A DNA stretch of 64,000 nucleotides from an uncultured Pseudomonadota bacterium (lineage in GTDB: Bacteria; Pseudomonadota; Gammaproteobacteria; Burkholderiales; SG8-39). Shown here in pieces: positions 43,189-53,059 of the stretch. The translations under genes and the position numbers were made by a program. Location of the stretch: the NCBI GenBank assembly GCA_903921325.1, contig CAIXPL010000016.1, positions 372,001-436,000 on the forward strand, written 5' to 3'. Numbering within the stretch: position 1 is the first letter of the stretch; each line of letters starts with the position of its first letter. Under the pieces are notes generated by a model that saw only the letters and a list, made by a program, of their open reading frames with translations, was not told where the DNA came from and did not search any database.

Positions 43189-44766
43189 CTACGAACTGCA
43201 CGAGAGCATCGAACAGCCGGCGCGCTCGCGCGCCCAGTCGGGTCGCCGCGCCGCCAGCGCTGCGTGTTCGTTCTGATCGTCGTAGGGGCACCTGAGTACC
43301 TCAAGCAGTTCAGCCACAGCCCCATCATCACCGGCCTCGACCCGGTCAATGACCTGCTGCGCCAGATAATTGCGCAATACATAGCGCGGATTGGTGCGAT
43401 TCATCCGCTCGCGCCGCTCGCGCGGGTCCAACGGGTCATCGAGCAGTCGTCGTGCGTGCGCGCTCAGCCACAGCGTGAACTCCTCAGCGTGGCGGTCGCG
43501 CTTGTGCGGTTCATAGAACGCGCCAGCAAACAGGGCGAGATCGGGTTTGCGCGGATCGAACTCAGCCAATGTTCGAAAGAAAATCGTCATGTCGACCTCG
43601 GCTTCATGCAGCAAGCCTTGCAGCCGCTCCATATGAGCAGGATCGTCGTCGCGGCATTCGCTCAAGCCCAGCTTGGCCGCCAGATTCGCGCGCTCGGCGG
43701 CCACATAGGTCGACTCGAACACGCCGAGGCCTTCGATCAATGGCGCGGTCGATTGGAAGAGCGGGGCCAACGCACCCGCAAGGCAGCGCAGATTCCAGTG
43801 TGCAATCTGCGGCTGGTGGGCGAAGCGATAGCGCCGATGCTGTGCATCGGTGGTGTTGGGAGTCCAGTCCGGATCGTAGTTGTCGACCCAGCCATAGGGA
43901 CCGTAGTCGATGGTGAGACCCAGAATCGACATATTGTCCGTGTTCATCACCCCGTGGACAAATCCCACCCGCATCCAGTGAGCAATCATCACAGCGGTGC
44001 GCCGGCACACCTCGGCAAACCACTGCGCCCGCATCGTTTCGCGCCCTGTTGGATTGTCGCTTGATCCGGCGTTCCACTCAGCCTTGGCAAAGTCACGTGC
44101 GATGGTGAACTCGACCAGTCGTTCGAGCAGGGCGTGATCAGACCGCGACGCGGGTAATTCGAAGTGACCAAACCGCACAAATGAGGGGGCCACGCGGCAG
44201 ACGATGGCACCGGGTTCATGGCGTGGGTTGCCGTCATAGAACATGTCGCGCAACACGGGCTCGCCGGTTGCCACCAGACTCAAGGCACGGGTGGTCGGGA
44301 TGCCCAGGTGATGCATTGCTTCACTGCAGAGGAATTCGCGAATCGAGGAGCGCATGACGGCGCGGCCATCAGCGGTGCGCGAATAGGGCGTGGGACCGGC
44401 GCCTTTCAGTTGTAGCTCAAGACGATCACCAACCGGTGTTTGCGTCTCTCCCAGGCTGATCGCCCGGCCATCGCCCAGTTGACCTGCCCAGTGACCGAAC
44501 TGATGCCCGCCATAATTGCTCGCCCAGGGTTGCATCCCCGGTAATACTGCATTGCCGCTCAGCACGCCCAGCCAGGGCTCGACACCCAGATCACGCGGAT
44601 CGAGCCCCAGTTGCGCGGCCACCTCGGGTGCGCAGGCGATCAGGCGCGGTGCGTCGACCGGGGTGGGTTCCACACGGGAATAAAGCGCCCCCTGTACCTG
44701 GCGGCGCCCACCGCCGATGACGCGGTCGCCAGGGAGTTCACGCACGAATCGGTTGTCAAACAGCAT
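43189..44766 (-). CDS. selO: Protein adenylyltransferase SelO (YdiU family)
   Basis: A 525-aa pseudokinase-fold enzyme that transfers AMP from ATP to protein hydroxyls in redox response. Hallmarks: [58 protein letters not shown] and [15 protein letters not shown], followed by TIDYGPYGW. The C-terminus GCSMLSCSS has the redox-active Cys pair at the site where some homologues carry selenocysteine. Length is normal. Not obviously co-transcribed with the DUF5666-like gene about 100 bases upstream (44869-45498), between which ACCCAGTGTGCC is repeated (44826-44837, 44841-44852). Confidence 0.95.
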   Translation of the reverse strand: MLFDNRFVRELPGDRVIGGGRRQVQGALYSRVEPTPVDAPRLIACAPEVAAQLGLDPRDLGVEPWLGVLSGNAVLPGMQPWASNYGGHQFGHWAGQLGDGRAISLGETQTPVGDRLELQLKGAGPTPYSRTADGRAVMRSSIREFLCSEAMHHLGIPTTRALSLVATGEPVLRDMFYDGNPRHEPGAIVCRVAPSFVRFGHFELPASRSDHALLERLVEFTIARDFAKAEWNAGSSDNPTGRETMRAQWFAEVCRRTAVMIAHWMRVGFVHGVMNTDNMSILGLTIDYGPYGWVDNYDPDWTPNTTDAQHRRYRFAHQPQIAHWNLRCLAGALAPLFQSTAPLIEGLGVFESTYVAAERANLAAKLGLSECRDDDPAHMERLQGLLHEAEVDMTIFFRTLAEFDPRKPDLALFAGAFYEPHKRDRHAEEFTLWLSAHARRLLDDPLDPRERRERMNRTNPRYVLRNYLAQQVIDRVEAGDDGAVAELLEVLRCPYDDQNEHAALAARRPDWARERAGCSMLSCSS

Positions 44767-44868
44767 CAGCGGCTCTTTGTGGCGGATTCACTGCGTCATC
44801 GTTCAGTAGTAGTACATCGTTGGGGACCCAGTGTGCCAGAACCCAGTGTGCCGGTACGCAGCGGGCAC

Positions 44869-45498
44869 TCACTGCGGAGGACGCACTCCATCGCGACTCA
44901 CCAGAACCCGCGGTGCGCTGATCTTGCCATCGGCGGCACGCATGCCGTTGATCAACACATACTCGCCTGACTTGAGCGCGCTGCGGTCGCTGTCGACCGT
45001 ATCGACCACCGGAATGTTGGGTGGAACAATGATCTGCTGCTGACCGTCCTTGTAGCTCAGTGTGATCTCGAGGTTCCCCGAGGCAGCGCCAATGGCAGAC
45101 ACCCGTGCATTGGTCATGGTCGAGCCGGGTTCCAGATCCCAGGGCCGGAACCCTTCGGCCGGAATCGGGCGATCGGCCGGGAAGATATGCAATTCACGGG
45201 CGATCAGTTTTCCATCCGGCCCTTTGACTGCCGCGGTGCCAAGCGGTGTGCCGGCCTTGACATCTTCAATCCTGACCCGGCGCACATAGGCAATCCCCGC
45301 ATCGGCAGTCAAGGTCACCGCGACATCGGCGCCTTCACGCGATTTCACGTTCAGGACATCGCCATTCAGGGAGATGATCTGTCCGCGCACACGGACCGGT
45401 TCCTGCGCCATGGCAGGGGTGGCCACATTGAGGCCGAGCAGGCAGAAAAGCGCAACGCTTGAGAGCAAGGGCAACGACCGGCGGCTGCGGAGTTTCAT
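44869..45498 (-). CDS. DUF5666-like exported protein
   Basis: 209 aa from the ATG ending at 45498 (MKLRSRRSLPLL), with AAGAGG upstream; the frame extends further but into the neighbouring gene. The signal peptide LFCLLGLNVATPAMAQ is followed by VRVRGQIISLNGDVLNVKSREG and a second beta-barrel-like repeat (ADGKISAPRVLVSRDG), the OB-like plan of DUF5666 proteins of unknown function. It starts 44 bases after the FAD monooxygenase stop. A T8 G5 run (45515-45527, plus strand) lies in that gap. Confidence 0.75.
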   Translation of the reverse strand: MKLRSRRSLPLLSSVALFCLLGLNVATPAMAQEPVRVRGQIISLNGDVLNVKSREGADVAVTLTADAGIAYVRRVRIEDVKAGTPLGTAAVKGPDGKLIARELHIFPADRPIPAEGFRPWDLEPGSTMTNARVSAIGAASGNLEITLSYKDGQQQIIVPPNIPVVDTVDSDRSALKSGEYVLINGMRAADGKISAPRVLVSRDGVRPPQ

Positions 45499-45542
45499 GG
45501 AGACCTCTTGTTTGTTTTTTTTGGGGGTAGGGGACTGCGCTG

Positions 45543-47333
45543 TCAATGACCCGTGGCTCGGGCGGCAAGCGCACCCGGGTCGCGTGGCAGTGTATCGCCG
45601 CGCCAGACAATATGCAGGTCGGGTCGCAGCAACACCAGATCGTACCCCACCAGAGCCCGCGTCCACGGTGTGTCGATGGTTTGCACGTCCAGGGGCGCTC
45701 CGAACCGAGAGAAGGCCGCCGCGAGCGAGGTGCCGTCGACATCGCCACCGAACTTGAGCAAGGTGTAGCCACCACTCAGGCGATCCTGTAGCGCGCTGCC
45801 ATCGGGCAACCATTGATGCGGCATGCGCGCACCTGGCCAGGCATGTGGCTCATAGAGAATCGCATCAGGGTCGGGTGCGACCGCAGCCGCATCGCCCTCG
45901 CCGCTCAGAGGCTGGCCCGGTGCGCAGATCAGCGGCGAGTCGACATAGCGGTAGCCCAGTTCGATGCCCAGCAGTTCATTGGTTTTGCGCTGCTCCACAT
46001 CGGCAATCTGTGCGAGGTGGGCGCGCGCCTGCGCCCCGGCCTCGGTCGCGTCGGCAATTTCCGGGCGCCAGGTCGAACGCCACGCGCGGCGCCCGCGCGA
46101 GGCATACCGCGAGGCCGCCACATTGCGCAGCCCGATCTGCCGACGCTCACTGGCATAGGCATCGAGCAGCCCGGGTCCGCCCCAACCGTGCAGCGTGGCG
46201 GCGAGTTTCCAGGCCAGATCGACGGCATCGCCGATTCCGGTGTTCATGCCCAGCCCTCCGGTCGGGATCATCAGATGGGCAGAATCCCCGGCGAGCAAAA
46301 TCCGGCCTTCGCGATAGCGCTCGGCGACCAGCAGGTGCTGAGTCCAGCGATTGGCCGAGAGCATTTCGTAGCGCACCGGCATGCCCACCATGTGTTCGAA
46401 GCGCTGGCGGATTTCCGCCTCGTCGGCGGCCACCGTGTGAAGCGTGAAATGGCGACAACTATCCTGCACGATCAACTGGGTGTTGCGATTGTCGGCCACA
46501 TGAAAATGGCGGCCGCGCCCGATCGGGATGCGCTCATACAGATCGTCGCAGGTGAATAATGCCTGCCACAGCTGCAGCAGGTCGGCCTCGCCTTCGAGAC
46601 GGATGCCCAGTTGCTTGCGCACGGTGCTGCCACCACCATCGCAGCCGATCAGGTAACGCGCCTGCAGCGTGATCGCGCGCGGTTCTGCCGTGGTGACCGT
46701 GCCTTCGCCTCCGGTGGCATCGGTCGCGCCTGATGCTCGAGCGCGCGCGCGGTTCCCGGAGGCCGCGGCGGCGCCAACGATCGCGGGTGCACCGGGCAGC
46801 ACGCGCACCAGGGCCTCGACCCGGTCGGCATGCTGGCTAAACTGAACAAATTCGTGTCCATAGCACACGGTTACGTTAGGTAGTGCTTCGGCCGCGCGCT
46901 TCAACAGCGGCTCGAGAGTGTATTGCGAGATCAGTTGGTAGGGTTCAAGCGGTTCCTTGCCACTGAAATCATCGCGGCTACGCTCCTTGAGCGCTTGAAC
47001 CGATGGGTAGGGCAGGTGCAGCAGGGGCGGGTCCACCAGCCGGGTGACGATGAACACGTCCATGGGGTAGTCGCGCGGATAGCCCGCGTCGCGAATGGTC
47101 TCGGCAAGACCCAGCCGTCGGTAGATCTCCATGGTGCGCGCATTGCACCGTTCCATCTTTGGATGAGGGCTTGGCGCGAGATTGCGCTCGACCACGGTGC
47201 AGCGTATGCCGCGTTGTCCCAGATCGATCGCGAGAGTCAGTCCGACCGGACCGGCGCCGACGATCAACACATCGGTCAGTGAGTTGCTGTGCATGGCTCG
47301 AAATGCGTCGTGATAAGGACATATGGGGATCAT
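45543..47333 (-). CDS. FAD-dependent aromatic monooxygenase (PheA/TfdB/MhpA type)
   Basis: A 596-aa class A flavoprotein hydroxylase. Rossmann motif [14 protein letters not shown] (25-38), DG motif [14 protein letters not shown] (230-243) and GD motif [18 protein letters not shown] (343-360) bind FAD and NADPH. The C-terminal thioredoxin-like domain matches phenol hydroxylase and 3-(3-hydroxyphenyl)propionate hydroxylase. Residues about 181-219 form an Ala/Gly/Arg-rich low-complexity insert not usual for the family. The start may be the ATG at residue 14 (ending 47294). Substrate: a phenolic or hydroxylated aromatic acid. It is divergent from a flavin reductase gene across a 71-base gap. Confidence 0.92.
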   Translation of the reverse strand: MIPICPYHDAFRAMHSNSLTDVLIVGAGPVGLTLAIDLGQRGIRCTVVERNLAPSPHPKMERCNARTMEIYRRLGLAETIRDAGYPRDYPMDVFIVTRLVDPPLLHLPYPSVQALKERSRDDFSGKEPLEPYQLISQYTLEPLLKRAAEALPNVTVCYGHEFVQFSQHADRVEALVRVLPGAPAIVGAAAASGNRARARASGATDATGGEGTVTTAEPRAITLQARYLIGCDGGGSTVRKQLGIRLEGEADLLQLWQALFTCDDLYERIPIGRGRHFHVADNRNTQLIVQDSCRHFTLHTVAADEAEIRQRFEHMVGMPVRYEMLSANRWTQHLLVAERYREGRILLAGDSAHLMIPTGGLGMNTGIGDAVDLAWKLAATLHGWGGPGLLDAYASERRQIGLRNVAASRYASRGRRAWRSTWRPEIADATEAGAQARAHLAQIADVEQRKTNELLGIELGYRYVDSPLICAPGQPLSGEGDAAAVAPDPDAILYEPHAWPGARMPHQWLPDGSALQDRLSGGYTLLKFGGDVDGTSLAAAFSRFGAPLDVQTIDTPWTRALVGYDLVLLRPDLHIVWRGDTLPRDPGALAARATGH

Positions 47334-47404
47334 TGAAGCGACCTATGGTACCCAACTAGGCGGCTGGCCGTGGCATCATGCGCGCGCCCAAGCTGGAGAA
47401 TGCA

Positions 47405-48031
47405 ATGACCCGTTTCATCACCCTGGAGACCGCCGCACTTGAACCTGAGGAGCGCTACAAGCTGGTCATTGGCGCGGTGGTGCCGCGGCCGGTGGCGTGG
47501 ATCACCAGTGTGAATGAGCAGGGTCTGGTCAATGCGGCACCGTTCTCGTCCTACAATTACGTCTGCCACGCGCCGCCCATGCTCGCCATCAATATCGGTT
47601 TGCGCGAAGGCGAGTTGAAGGACACCGCGCGCAATATCATGGCCAATGGCGAATTTGTGGTGAATGTCGCCACCGAGTCGATGCTCGAGCCGATGCACGC
47701 GAGTGGCGCCGATTATCCGCCAGAGGTGAGTGAGCCCGCAGAACTTGGTCTGCAGTTGCTCCCCGGGCAATTTGTGCGAGTGCCGCGACTGGCCGCCTCG
47801 CCGGTACAGATGGAATGCCGACTTGAACGCGCCATTGCGCTTGGCTCAGGGTTCAGCACCCTGTATATCGGTGAAGTCGTGGCATTTCACGTGGATGAAG
47901 CGCTCTATGATCAGGGCAGGATCGACAGCGTGCGTATGCGCCCTGTGGCGCGTCTGGGCGGCCCGCTGTATGCAGGGCTGGGCACGATCTGGAATCGGCC
48001 CATCCTGCGCACACTACCTGGTTCAAATTGA
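47405..48031 (+). CDS. Flavin reductase-like (FMN-binding split-barrel) protein
   Basis: 208 aa from ATG 47405 (MTRFITLETA), with GGAG upstream. It is a DIM6/NTAB-type flavin reductase fold: YKLVIGAVVPRPVAWITSVNEQG, NAAPFSSYNYVCHAPPML and GEFVVNVATES are family segments. It may supply reduced flavin or be an oxidoreductase in its own right. It stands divergent from a single-component FAD hydroxylase, which should not need it, and the next gene is a Bug-type protein with a start 17 bases after its stop. Confidence 0.9.
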   Translation: MTRFITLETAALEPEERYKLVIGAVVPRPVAWITSVNEQGLVNAAPFSSYNYVCHAPPMLAINIGLREGELKDTARNIMANGEFVVNVATESMLEPMHASGADYPPEVSEPAELGLQLLPGQFVRVPRLAASPVQMECRLERAIALGSGFSTLYIGEVVAFHVDEALYDQGRIDSVRMRPVARLGGPLYAGLGTIWNRPILRTLPGSN

Positions 48032-48048
48032 ACTTGACGGAGACACGC

Positions 48049-49062
48049 ATGAACAATGCAACGCCGCGCGCAACAACAGGAATGCGGATTGCCAGACTGG
48101 CACGCATGGGCACGCTCGCCTTGACCATGGCGCTGGGCCTGGCGGCAGCCAACCTCTACGCGCAGGAGTATCCAAGTCGTCCGGTGCGGGTGTTTGTGGC
48201 GAACTCCTCGGGTTCACTCGCCGACATTCTGTCGCGGCTGGTCTTTACCCGACTTTCGGTCACCCTCGGCCAGACTTTTCCGATTGACAATCGGCCCGGA
48301 GCGGGCGGCTCACTGGCCGGGGAGACAGCGGCCAAGGCAGCCCCTGATGGCTATACCCTCTTGTATGCCTCCGACAGCACGCTGACGATTGGTCCCTGGT
48401 TGTACCCGGCGCTTGGCTACGATCCGGTGAAGGATTTTGCGCCCGTCTCGATGGTGGCCAAGATCCCCACCGGCCTGGTGGCGCACCCTTCGCTTGGTGT
48501 GCGCAATCTGCAGGAGTTCATCGCCCACGTGCGCGCGCACCCGGGCAAGCTCAACTATTCAAGCGGTGGCACGGGCCACGCGACCCATCTGGGCATGGAA
48601 ATCTTCCTTGCACGCACGGGATTGCAGATGGTGCACGTGCCCTACAAGGGAACTGGTCCCGCGTTGCAGGCAGTGCTGGCCGGGGAAGTCGCGGCCAGTG
48701 ATCTGGGACTGGGCATTGTCCTCTCGGCGATGCAGGATAAGCGGCTCACCAGTCTTGCCGTTGTGGGTCCGCGCGGCGAAGGGGTGCTGCCGGGCGTGCC
48801 TGAGTTGGGCAGCGTGATACCTGAGGCCGAATATGTATCGTGGCAAGCAGTCTTTGCTCCGGCGAAAACCCCGCGCGCCATTATCGATCGATTGCATGAC
48901 GCGCTCGCCAGCGCAATGAATGCCCCAGAGGTGCGCACGCGCATGCAGGAAATCGGCATGTCCAACGTCTCCAGCACCCCGGAGGAGCTGGCCGCTATCG
49001 TCGTGCGCGATCTGCGGGTCAATGGCGAAATGGTGCGCAAGCTCGGGCTGCGCGCCGATTAG
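48049..49062 (+). CDS. Bug/TctC-family periplasmic solute-binding protein (6)
   Basis: About 337 aa from ATG 48049 (MNNATPRATTG), six bases after GGAG. The signal peptide is LALTMALGLAAANLYAQE, then YPSRPVRVFVANSSG, GAGGSLAGETAAKA and HVPYKGTGPALQAVLAGE. The usual PGG at the start of the ligand loop is replaced by NSSGSLAD, so the ligand may differ from the other six. It lies just after a flavin reductase and near an aromatic hydroxylase, so an aromatic acid ligand is a reasonable inference. Confidence 0.92.
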   Translation: MNNATPRATTGMRIARLARMGTLALTMALGLAAANLYAQEYPSRPVRVFVANSSGSLADILSRLVFTRLSVTLGQTFPIDNRPGAGGSLAGETAAKAAPDGYTLLYASDSTLTIGPWLYPALGYDPVKDFAPVSMVAKIPTGLVAHPSLGVRNLQEFIAHVRAHPGKLNYSSGGTGHATHLGMEIFLARTGLQMVHVPYKGTGPALQAVLAGEVAASDLGLGIVLSAMQDKRLTSLAVVGPRGEGVLPGVPELGSVIPEAEYVSWQAVFAPAKTPRAIIDRLHDALASAMNAPEVRTRMQEIGMSNVSSTPEELAAIVVRDLRVNGEMVRKLGLRAD

Positions 49063-49221
49063 CCTGGGGCCGGCGACCGGTATGAGTAACCACCGACACG
49101 ACCTCAGCTAGCGCCGCAGACTACGACAAGCTCGAGCAGCACCGCAGAGTGCAATCGGGCCAGGCGGCGTCGCTGTGGCCTGCGTCCGGACACCGGTGAT
49201 GCGGCTGCCACGCAGTCCGCG

Positions 49222-49256
49222 CCAGGGGTCAGATCGTTACCGATCATGGCCCCTGG
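49222..49256. terminator. Long hairpin between convergent Bug and DoxX genes
   Basis: A 15-bp stem (49222-49236 with 49241-49256, one G-T pair and one bulged A) around the loop TTAC, with outer arms CCAGGGG and CCCCTGG. It lies 160 bases after the Bug stop and 12 bases before the convergent DoxX stop at 49268, so it can terminate either transcript. No T-run follows. Confidence 0.6.
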
Positions 49257-49267
49257 TTAGGGGCTGA

Positions 49268-49693
49268 CTATTGCTTGTCGATCGACTTCGGGCCAGGCCC
49301 GAAAATCGCGAACATGATGAAGCCACCGGCCATCGCCAGATTCTTCATGAAGTTGTTCATCTGAGCGGTGAAGGCGGCATCCGGTGTTTGCAGGAAGTTA
49401 TGAAAAATGCAGCCAGCCACCACGCAGAACGCCGCCATCAGCCAGGCCAGCGTGCGGGTGCGCCAGCCGAGGATGAACAGCACGCCGGCGCCGATCTCGA
49501 ACACGATGACCAGCGGAGTCAGCAGGTCTGCCATTGGCAGCTTCGATGCAATGTAGGCCACCATGCCGTCGTATTGCATGATCTTGCGAATGCCCGCGAC
49601 GATAAAGATATGTGCCATCAGAATGCGGGCCACCAGCATGAGTGTGCCGTTGGTTGCCGCGGGGCTGCCGGAAGCGAAGGTCGGGTTGCTCAT
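49268..49693 (-). CDS. DoxX-family membrane protein
   Basis: 141 aa with four hydrophobic helices: LMLVARILMAHIFIVAGIRKI, LLTPLVIVFEIGAGVLFILG, TLAWLMAAFCVVAGCIFHNF and NLAMAGGFIMFAIFG. The first helix pattern and ARILMAHIFIVAG match DoxX/YphA-type proteins, linked to quinol oxidation or redox-stress complexes. A single-gene unit: it converges on the Bug gene on one side, with a non-coding stretch on the other. Precise function unknown. Confidence 0.85.
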   Translation of the reverse strand: MSNPTFASGSPAATNGTLMLVARILMAHIFIVAGIRKIMQYDGMVAYIASKLPMADLLTPLVIVFEIGAGVLFILGWRTRTLAWLMAAFCVVAGCIFHNFLQTPDAAFTAQMNNFMKNLAMAGGFIMFAIFGPGPKSIDKQ

Positions 49694-50016
49694 GAAGCGG
49701 TCTCCTGGGTTGTGATCAATGTGATCGACCTACTTTTGAGCAGGCTTGTCGGGATTTAACCGCAGATTGGCCATGCCACGCAACTAAGCGCCATGCGTCC
49801 GGCCTCCGCACGGGGCATTGCGATCGTCTGTGCGCAGCCAGTGGTGGTGCGCATTGGCGTGCGCATCACTACCAGGTCGCGGCGGCGGTTTGCTCGCTGC
49901 ACAAGCGGCGTGCCTGCGGTACATTGCGTGCTTGGCTAGGCGTCGGTTTGGCTTGCGCCATGACCCTCCCCCAATGCCCTCCCCATTGTCTTTCTTGATC
50001 AAGAGGTTCGGTCTTC
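49694..50016. other. Non-coding stretch, palindrome at its end
   Basis: This 323-base gap between the DoxX and VOC genes has no convincing gene; short open frames within it have no ribosome sites or conserved features. TGTGATC occurs twice near its left end (in TTGTGATCAATGTGATCGA). The other notable feature is the palindrome TCTTGATCAAGA at its right end. Confidence 0.5.
49993..50004. promoter_or_regulatory. 12-bp perfect palindrome at VOC-gene ribosome site
   Basis: TCTTGATCAAGA is a perfect palindrome whose right half overlaps the likely ribosome site AAGAGG (50001-50006), 12 bases before ATG 50017. Protein binding here would block transcription or translation of the VOC-amidohydrolase operon. 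Confidence 0.4.
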
Positions 50017-51309
50017 ATGTCCTCCCCTGTTCCTTCTGCCACCCCTGCCGCGGTGAGCCTGCCCCAGTCTGGCGCCACCCATCAGGCGGGCGCGGCTGCC
50101 GCCTCCTTTGATGTCGGCGGCGTTCGCCTGCCACGACCGTTTCGCATCCGGCGCCTGGGCCACTTCGGGGTCAATGTGCTCGATGTCGAGGCGGCGCGGC
50201 ACTTTTACTGTGACCTGCTTGGATTCAGAGTGTCCGACCCGATCGATTTTGGCGCCCGGCTGCCGCCTGAGAAACTGGCTGAGACCGGCTCCGGGGTGGG
50301 TTATTTCACCCGCCACGGCACCGATCATCACTCGTTTGTGTTTTTCCCGCGGCGGGTGCTGGCTGAGTTGAACCCTTTGTTGCGAGAATTCCCCAATGTC
50401 ACCACCAACCAGATCACCTGGCAGGTAGGGAGCTTGCTTGAGGTGAGCGACGGTTTTGACTGGTTTCGCTCGCGCGGGCGCCGCGTTGTCCGCTCGGGGC
50501 GCGATTTGCCGGGTTCAAACTGGCATTTTTACCCTGTCGATGGCGATGGCCACATCAATGAGTTGTACTACGGCATTGAACAGGTCGGCTGGGACGGCTA
50601 TAGCAAGCCCTTGGCCATGCATGGCATCCGCTACGACACACCGCCAGAGTTGCCGCACCGTTCAGAACTTGCCGAAGTGGAGGCTGCATTAGCCAACGGG
50701 ATTCCGCTCAATAGCGGCTTGCGGGTCAATGAGGCAGAAGAAGAGCGATTCAATGTGGGTGGCGTGCTGCTCGCCCGGCCATTCAAGGTGCAACGCGTCG
50801 GCCCGGTGCGCCTGTTTGTCACCGACGTCGAGCGCTCGCTGGCCTACTATCGCGACGACCTCGGACTCAGCGTCACCGAGGAGGTGGTCTGGAACGGGCA
50901 TCGCTGCGTGTTCTTGCGAGCCAATACCGAGCATCACTCGCTCGCCCTCTATCCGCTCGCGCTGCGAGCCGAGCTGGGTCTGTCAACGCATACCAGTCTG
51001 ATGTCCTTTGGCCTGCAGGTGGGCTCTTATCGGCAGCTGCGCGATTCAATTGACTACCTGAAGGGGCAAGGGGTCACCATACGCATGCTGCCCCCCGAGC
51101 TCTTTCCGGGGATTGACTATTGCGCGTTCGCGCTCGACCCTGAAGGCCATGCCATGCAGCTCTACTACTACATGGAGCAGGTCGGCTGGGATGGTCGTCC
51201 GCGTCCCGCGGCGCTGCGCCCGCGCATTGACAACGCGCATTGGCCCGATTCAGTCGAGGCTCATAGCGACAGCTACGCGGGCGAGGTCTATCTGGGCCCG
51301 CTCGGCTGA
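50017..51309 (+). CDS. Two-domain VOC-family protein (extradiol dioxygenase-like)
   Basis: A 430-aa protein with two vicinal-oxygen-chelate repeats: residues about 45-205 (IRRLGHFGVNVLDVEAARHFYCDLLGF; HHSFVFF; DGHINELYY) and about 255-400 (VGPVRLFVTDVERSLAYYRDDLGL; HHSLALY; EGHAMQLYY). Two such modules in one chain are the plan of catechol-2,3-dioxygenase-type extradiol enzymes. Possible Fe ligands are one His near each domain start (His49 in the first), the HH pair and the Glu in NELYY. Which domain is catalytic is unclear. ATG 50017 leads an operon of two overlapping genes. Confidence 0.85.
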   Translation: MSSPVPSATPAAVSLPQSGATHQAGAAAASFDVGGVRLPRPFRIRRLGHFGVNVLDVEAARHFYCDLLGFRVSDPIDFGARLPPEKLAETGSGVGYFTRHGTDHHSFVFFPRRVLAELNPLLREFPNVTTNQITWQVGSLLEVSDGFDWFRSRGRRVVRSGRDLPGSNWHFYPVDGDGHINELYYGIEQVGWDGYSKPLAMHGIRYDTPPELPHRSELAEVEAALANGIPLNSGLRVNEAEEERFNVGGVLLARPFKVQRVGPVRLFVTDVERSLAYYRDDLGLSVTEEVVWNGHRCVFLRANTEHHSLALYPLALRAELGLSTHTSLMSFGLQVGSYRQLRDSIDYLKGQGVTIRMLPPELFPGIDYCAFALDPEGHAMQLYYYMEQVGWDGRPRPAALRPRIDNAHWPDSVEAHSDSYAGEVYLGPLG

Positions 51310-52934
51310 TGGCGCGGATTGTCTGTGACCTGCTGATCCGCGGCGGGCAGTTGATTGACGGCAGCGGCGCACCGCGGGTCGATGCCGATATTGCGGTAAG
51401 TGCCGGTCGCATCGTGGCGATCGGTGAACGCCTGGCAGTGGATGCGGCACGCACGATCGACGCGCATGGGCTTGTCGTGGCCCCCGGGTTTATTGATATC
51501 AAGACACACTCGGATTTCACCCTGCCGATCAATCCGCGTGCCGAGAGCAAGGTACGCCAGGGGGTGACCACCGAGATCATCGGTCACTGCGGATTTTCGG
51601 TTGCGCCCTGCCTGCCAGACAAGGTCGCACTGTTGCGCGATTACCTGAGCCCGAGCGCACCGTGGCTGCCGTTTCGCACGCTTGATTTTGCCACCTATAT
51701 GGATAGCTTTCCGGCCACTGCGGTGAACGCCGGCATGCTGGTGGGCCATAACACCTTGCGCCTGATGACCATGGGGATGGCCGAGCGCGCCCCAAGCGAT
51801 GCTGAAATGGGCAACATGATCGCGCTCTTGCGCGAGGCGCTCAAGGCGGGTGCGCTGGGACTCTCGAGCGGGCTCTTCACCGCGCCTGGAAGCTACGCCA
51901 AGGCCGCTGAACTGCATCGCCTGGGCGATGTCCTGCGCGCAGAGGGTGCGGCCTATTTCACTCATCTGCGTGATGAGTCCAATCAGGTGCTGGCGGCACT
52001 GGACGAGGCAATTGCGTTTGCCCAGGCGTGCCAGGTCCACGTGCAGGTCGTGCATTTCAAATGCTCGGGCATCGATAACTGGGGCAAGACGCAGACGGCA
52101 CTCGCCCGGCTGGACGAGGCCCGCGGCCGTGGCTTGCAGATCGACTGCGACGCCTATCCCTATACCGCCGGCAGCAATCCATTGAAGAACATCCTGCCGC
52201 AATGGGTGCAGTCCGGTGGCGTCGATGCCATGATCGAGCGCTTGCGTGGTTCAGCCACGCGCGAGCGCATGCGCCGGGACTTGGCCGAGCACGGATTGAA
52301 CAACTGGGGGCGGATTGAATCGTGGGACGCGGTACGTGTGTCGATTTCGCCGAATTTGCCGCAGCACTCCGGCCAGACCATTGCACAGATTGCGCAGGCG
52401 CGCGGTGTCGATCCGGTCGACGCACTGTGTGACTATCTGATCGACGACAAAGGGGCCACGCGGGTATTGGTCACATCGATTGCCGAGGATGACGTGCGCA
52501 CGCTGATTCGCTCACCGGTGGCGCTCGTTGGGTCTGACGGTAACTGTGTGGCCGACTACGGCATCGTTTCGCAAGGCATGCCGCATCCGCGCTTCTATGG
52601 CACCTTCCCGCGCGTGATCGGCCACTATGTGAAAGGCGAACAGTTGATTCCCCTCGAGTCGGCGATCCATAAGATGACCGGCGGCACGGCCAAGGCGCTC
52701 GGGATAACCGATCGCGGTCTGCTCAAGGAAGGCTGGTGCGCTGATATTGCCCTGTTCGAACCCGATGCGTTCATCGATCGCGCGACCTATGAGGCACCAC
52801 ATCGCTATCCGGCAGGTGAGCGCACCACGGTGATTGTGAATGGTGAGGTGGTGATCGACAATACCAGGCACACCGGGGCACTACCGGGCAAAGTGTTACG
52901 CCGGGCGCTGCATCAGGCGGCCAACACCGCGTGA
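51309..52934 (+). CDS. D-aminoacylase/N-acyl-D-amino-acid deacylase-like amidohydrolase
   Basis: 541 aa. The start ATG overlaps the VOC-gene stop (TGATG), giving tight coupling. It has the amidohydrolase metal motifs: GFIDIKTHSDFTL with the His after Thr, GHNTLRL, FTHLRDES with a His, VHFKCSG with a His, and LVGSDGNCV with Asp. The C-terminal beta segment (ADIALFEPDAFID) is typical of the D-aminoacylase subtype. These enzymes deacylate N-acyl-D-amino acids or open cyclic amides. Co-transcription with a dioxygenase-like gene suggests ring cleavage followed by amide hydrolysis; this is inference. Confidence 0.9.
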   Translation: MARIVCDLLIRGGQLIDGSGAPRVDADIAVSAGRIVAIGERLAVDAARTIDAHGLVVAPGFIDIKTHSDFTLPINPRAESKVRQGVTTEIIGHCGFSVAPCLPDKVALLRDYLSPSAPWLPFRTLDFATYMDSFPATAVNAGMLVGHNTLRLMTMGMAERAPSDAEMGNMIALLREALKAGALGLSSGLFTAPGSYAKAAELHRLGDVLRAEGAAYFTHLRDESNQVLAALDEAIAFAQACQVHVQVVHFKCSGIDNWGKTQTALARLDEARGRGLQIDCDAYPYTAGSNPLKNILPQWVQSGGVDAMIERLRGSATRERMRRDLAEHGLNNWGRIESWDAVRVSISPNLPQHSGQTIAQIAQARGVDPVDALCDYLIDDKGATRVLVTSIAEDDVRTLIRSPVALVGSDGNCVADYGIVSQGMPHPRFYGTFPRVIGHYVKGEQLIPLESAIHKMTGGTAKALGITDRGLLKEGWCADIALFEPDAFIDRATYEAPHRYPAGERTTVIVNGEVVIDNTRHTGALPGKVLRRALHQAANTA

Positions 52935-53059
52935 CCCGGGCTGTCGGTCGCCTGTCGCATGCAGCGGGTGGCTGATGCACCGGGTGGCTGAATGTCGATG
53001 GACTCGGCGGCGCAATGGTGATGGTCAGTTCACCTGGCAACGACGTGTGATGTCGATCC

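Noticed and set aside
43129-44064. Open plus-strand frame opposite selO
   Set aside because: Antisense to a fully conserved SelO coding region.
49818-50111. Small plus-strand gene upstream of the VOC gene
   Set aside because: It overlaps the VOC start in another frame and has no ribosome site.
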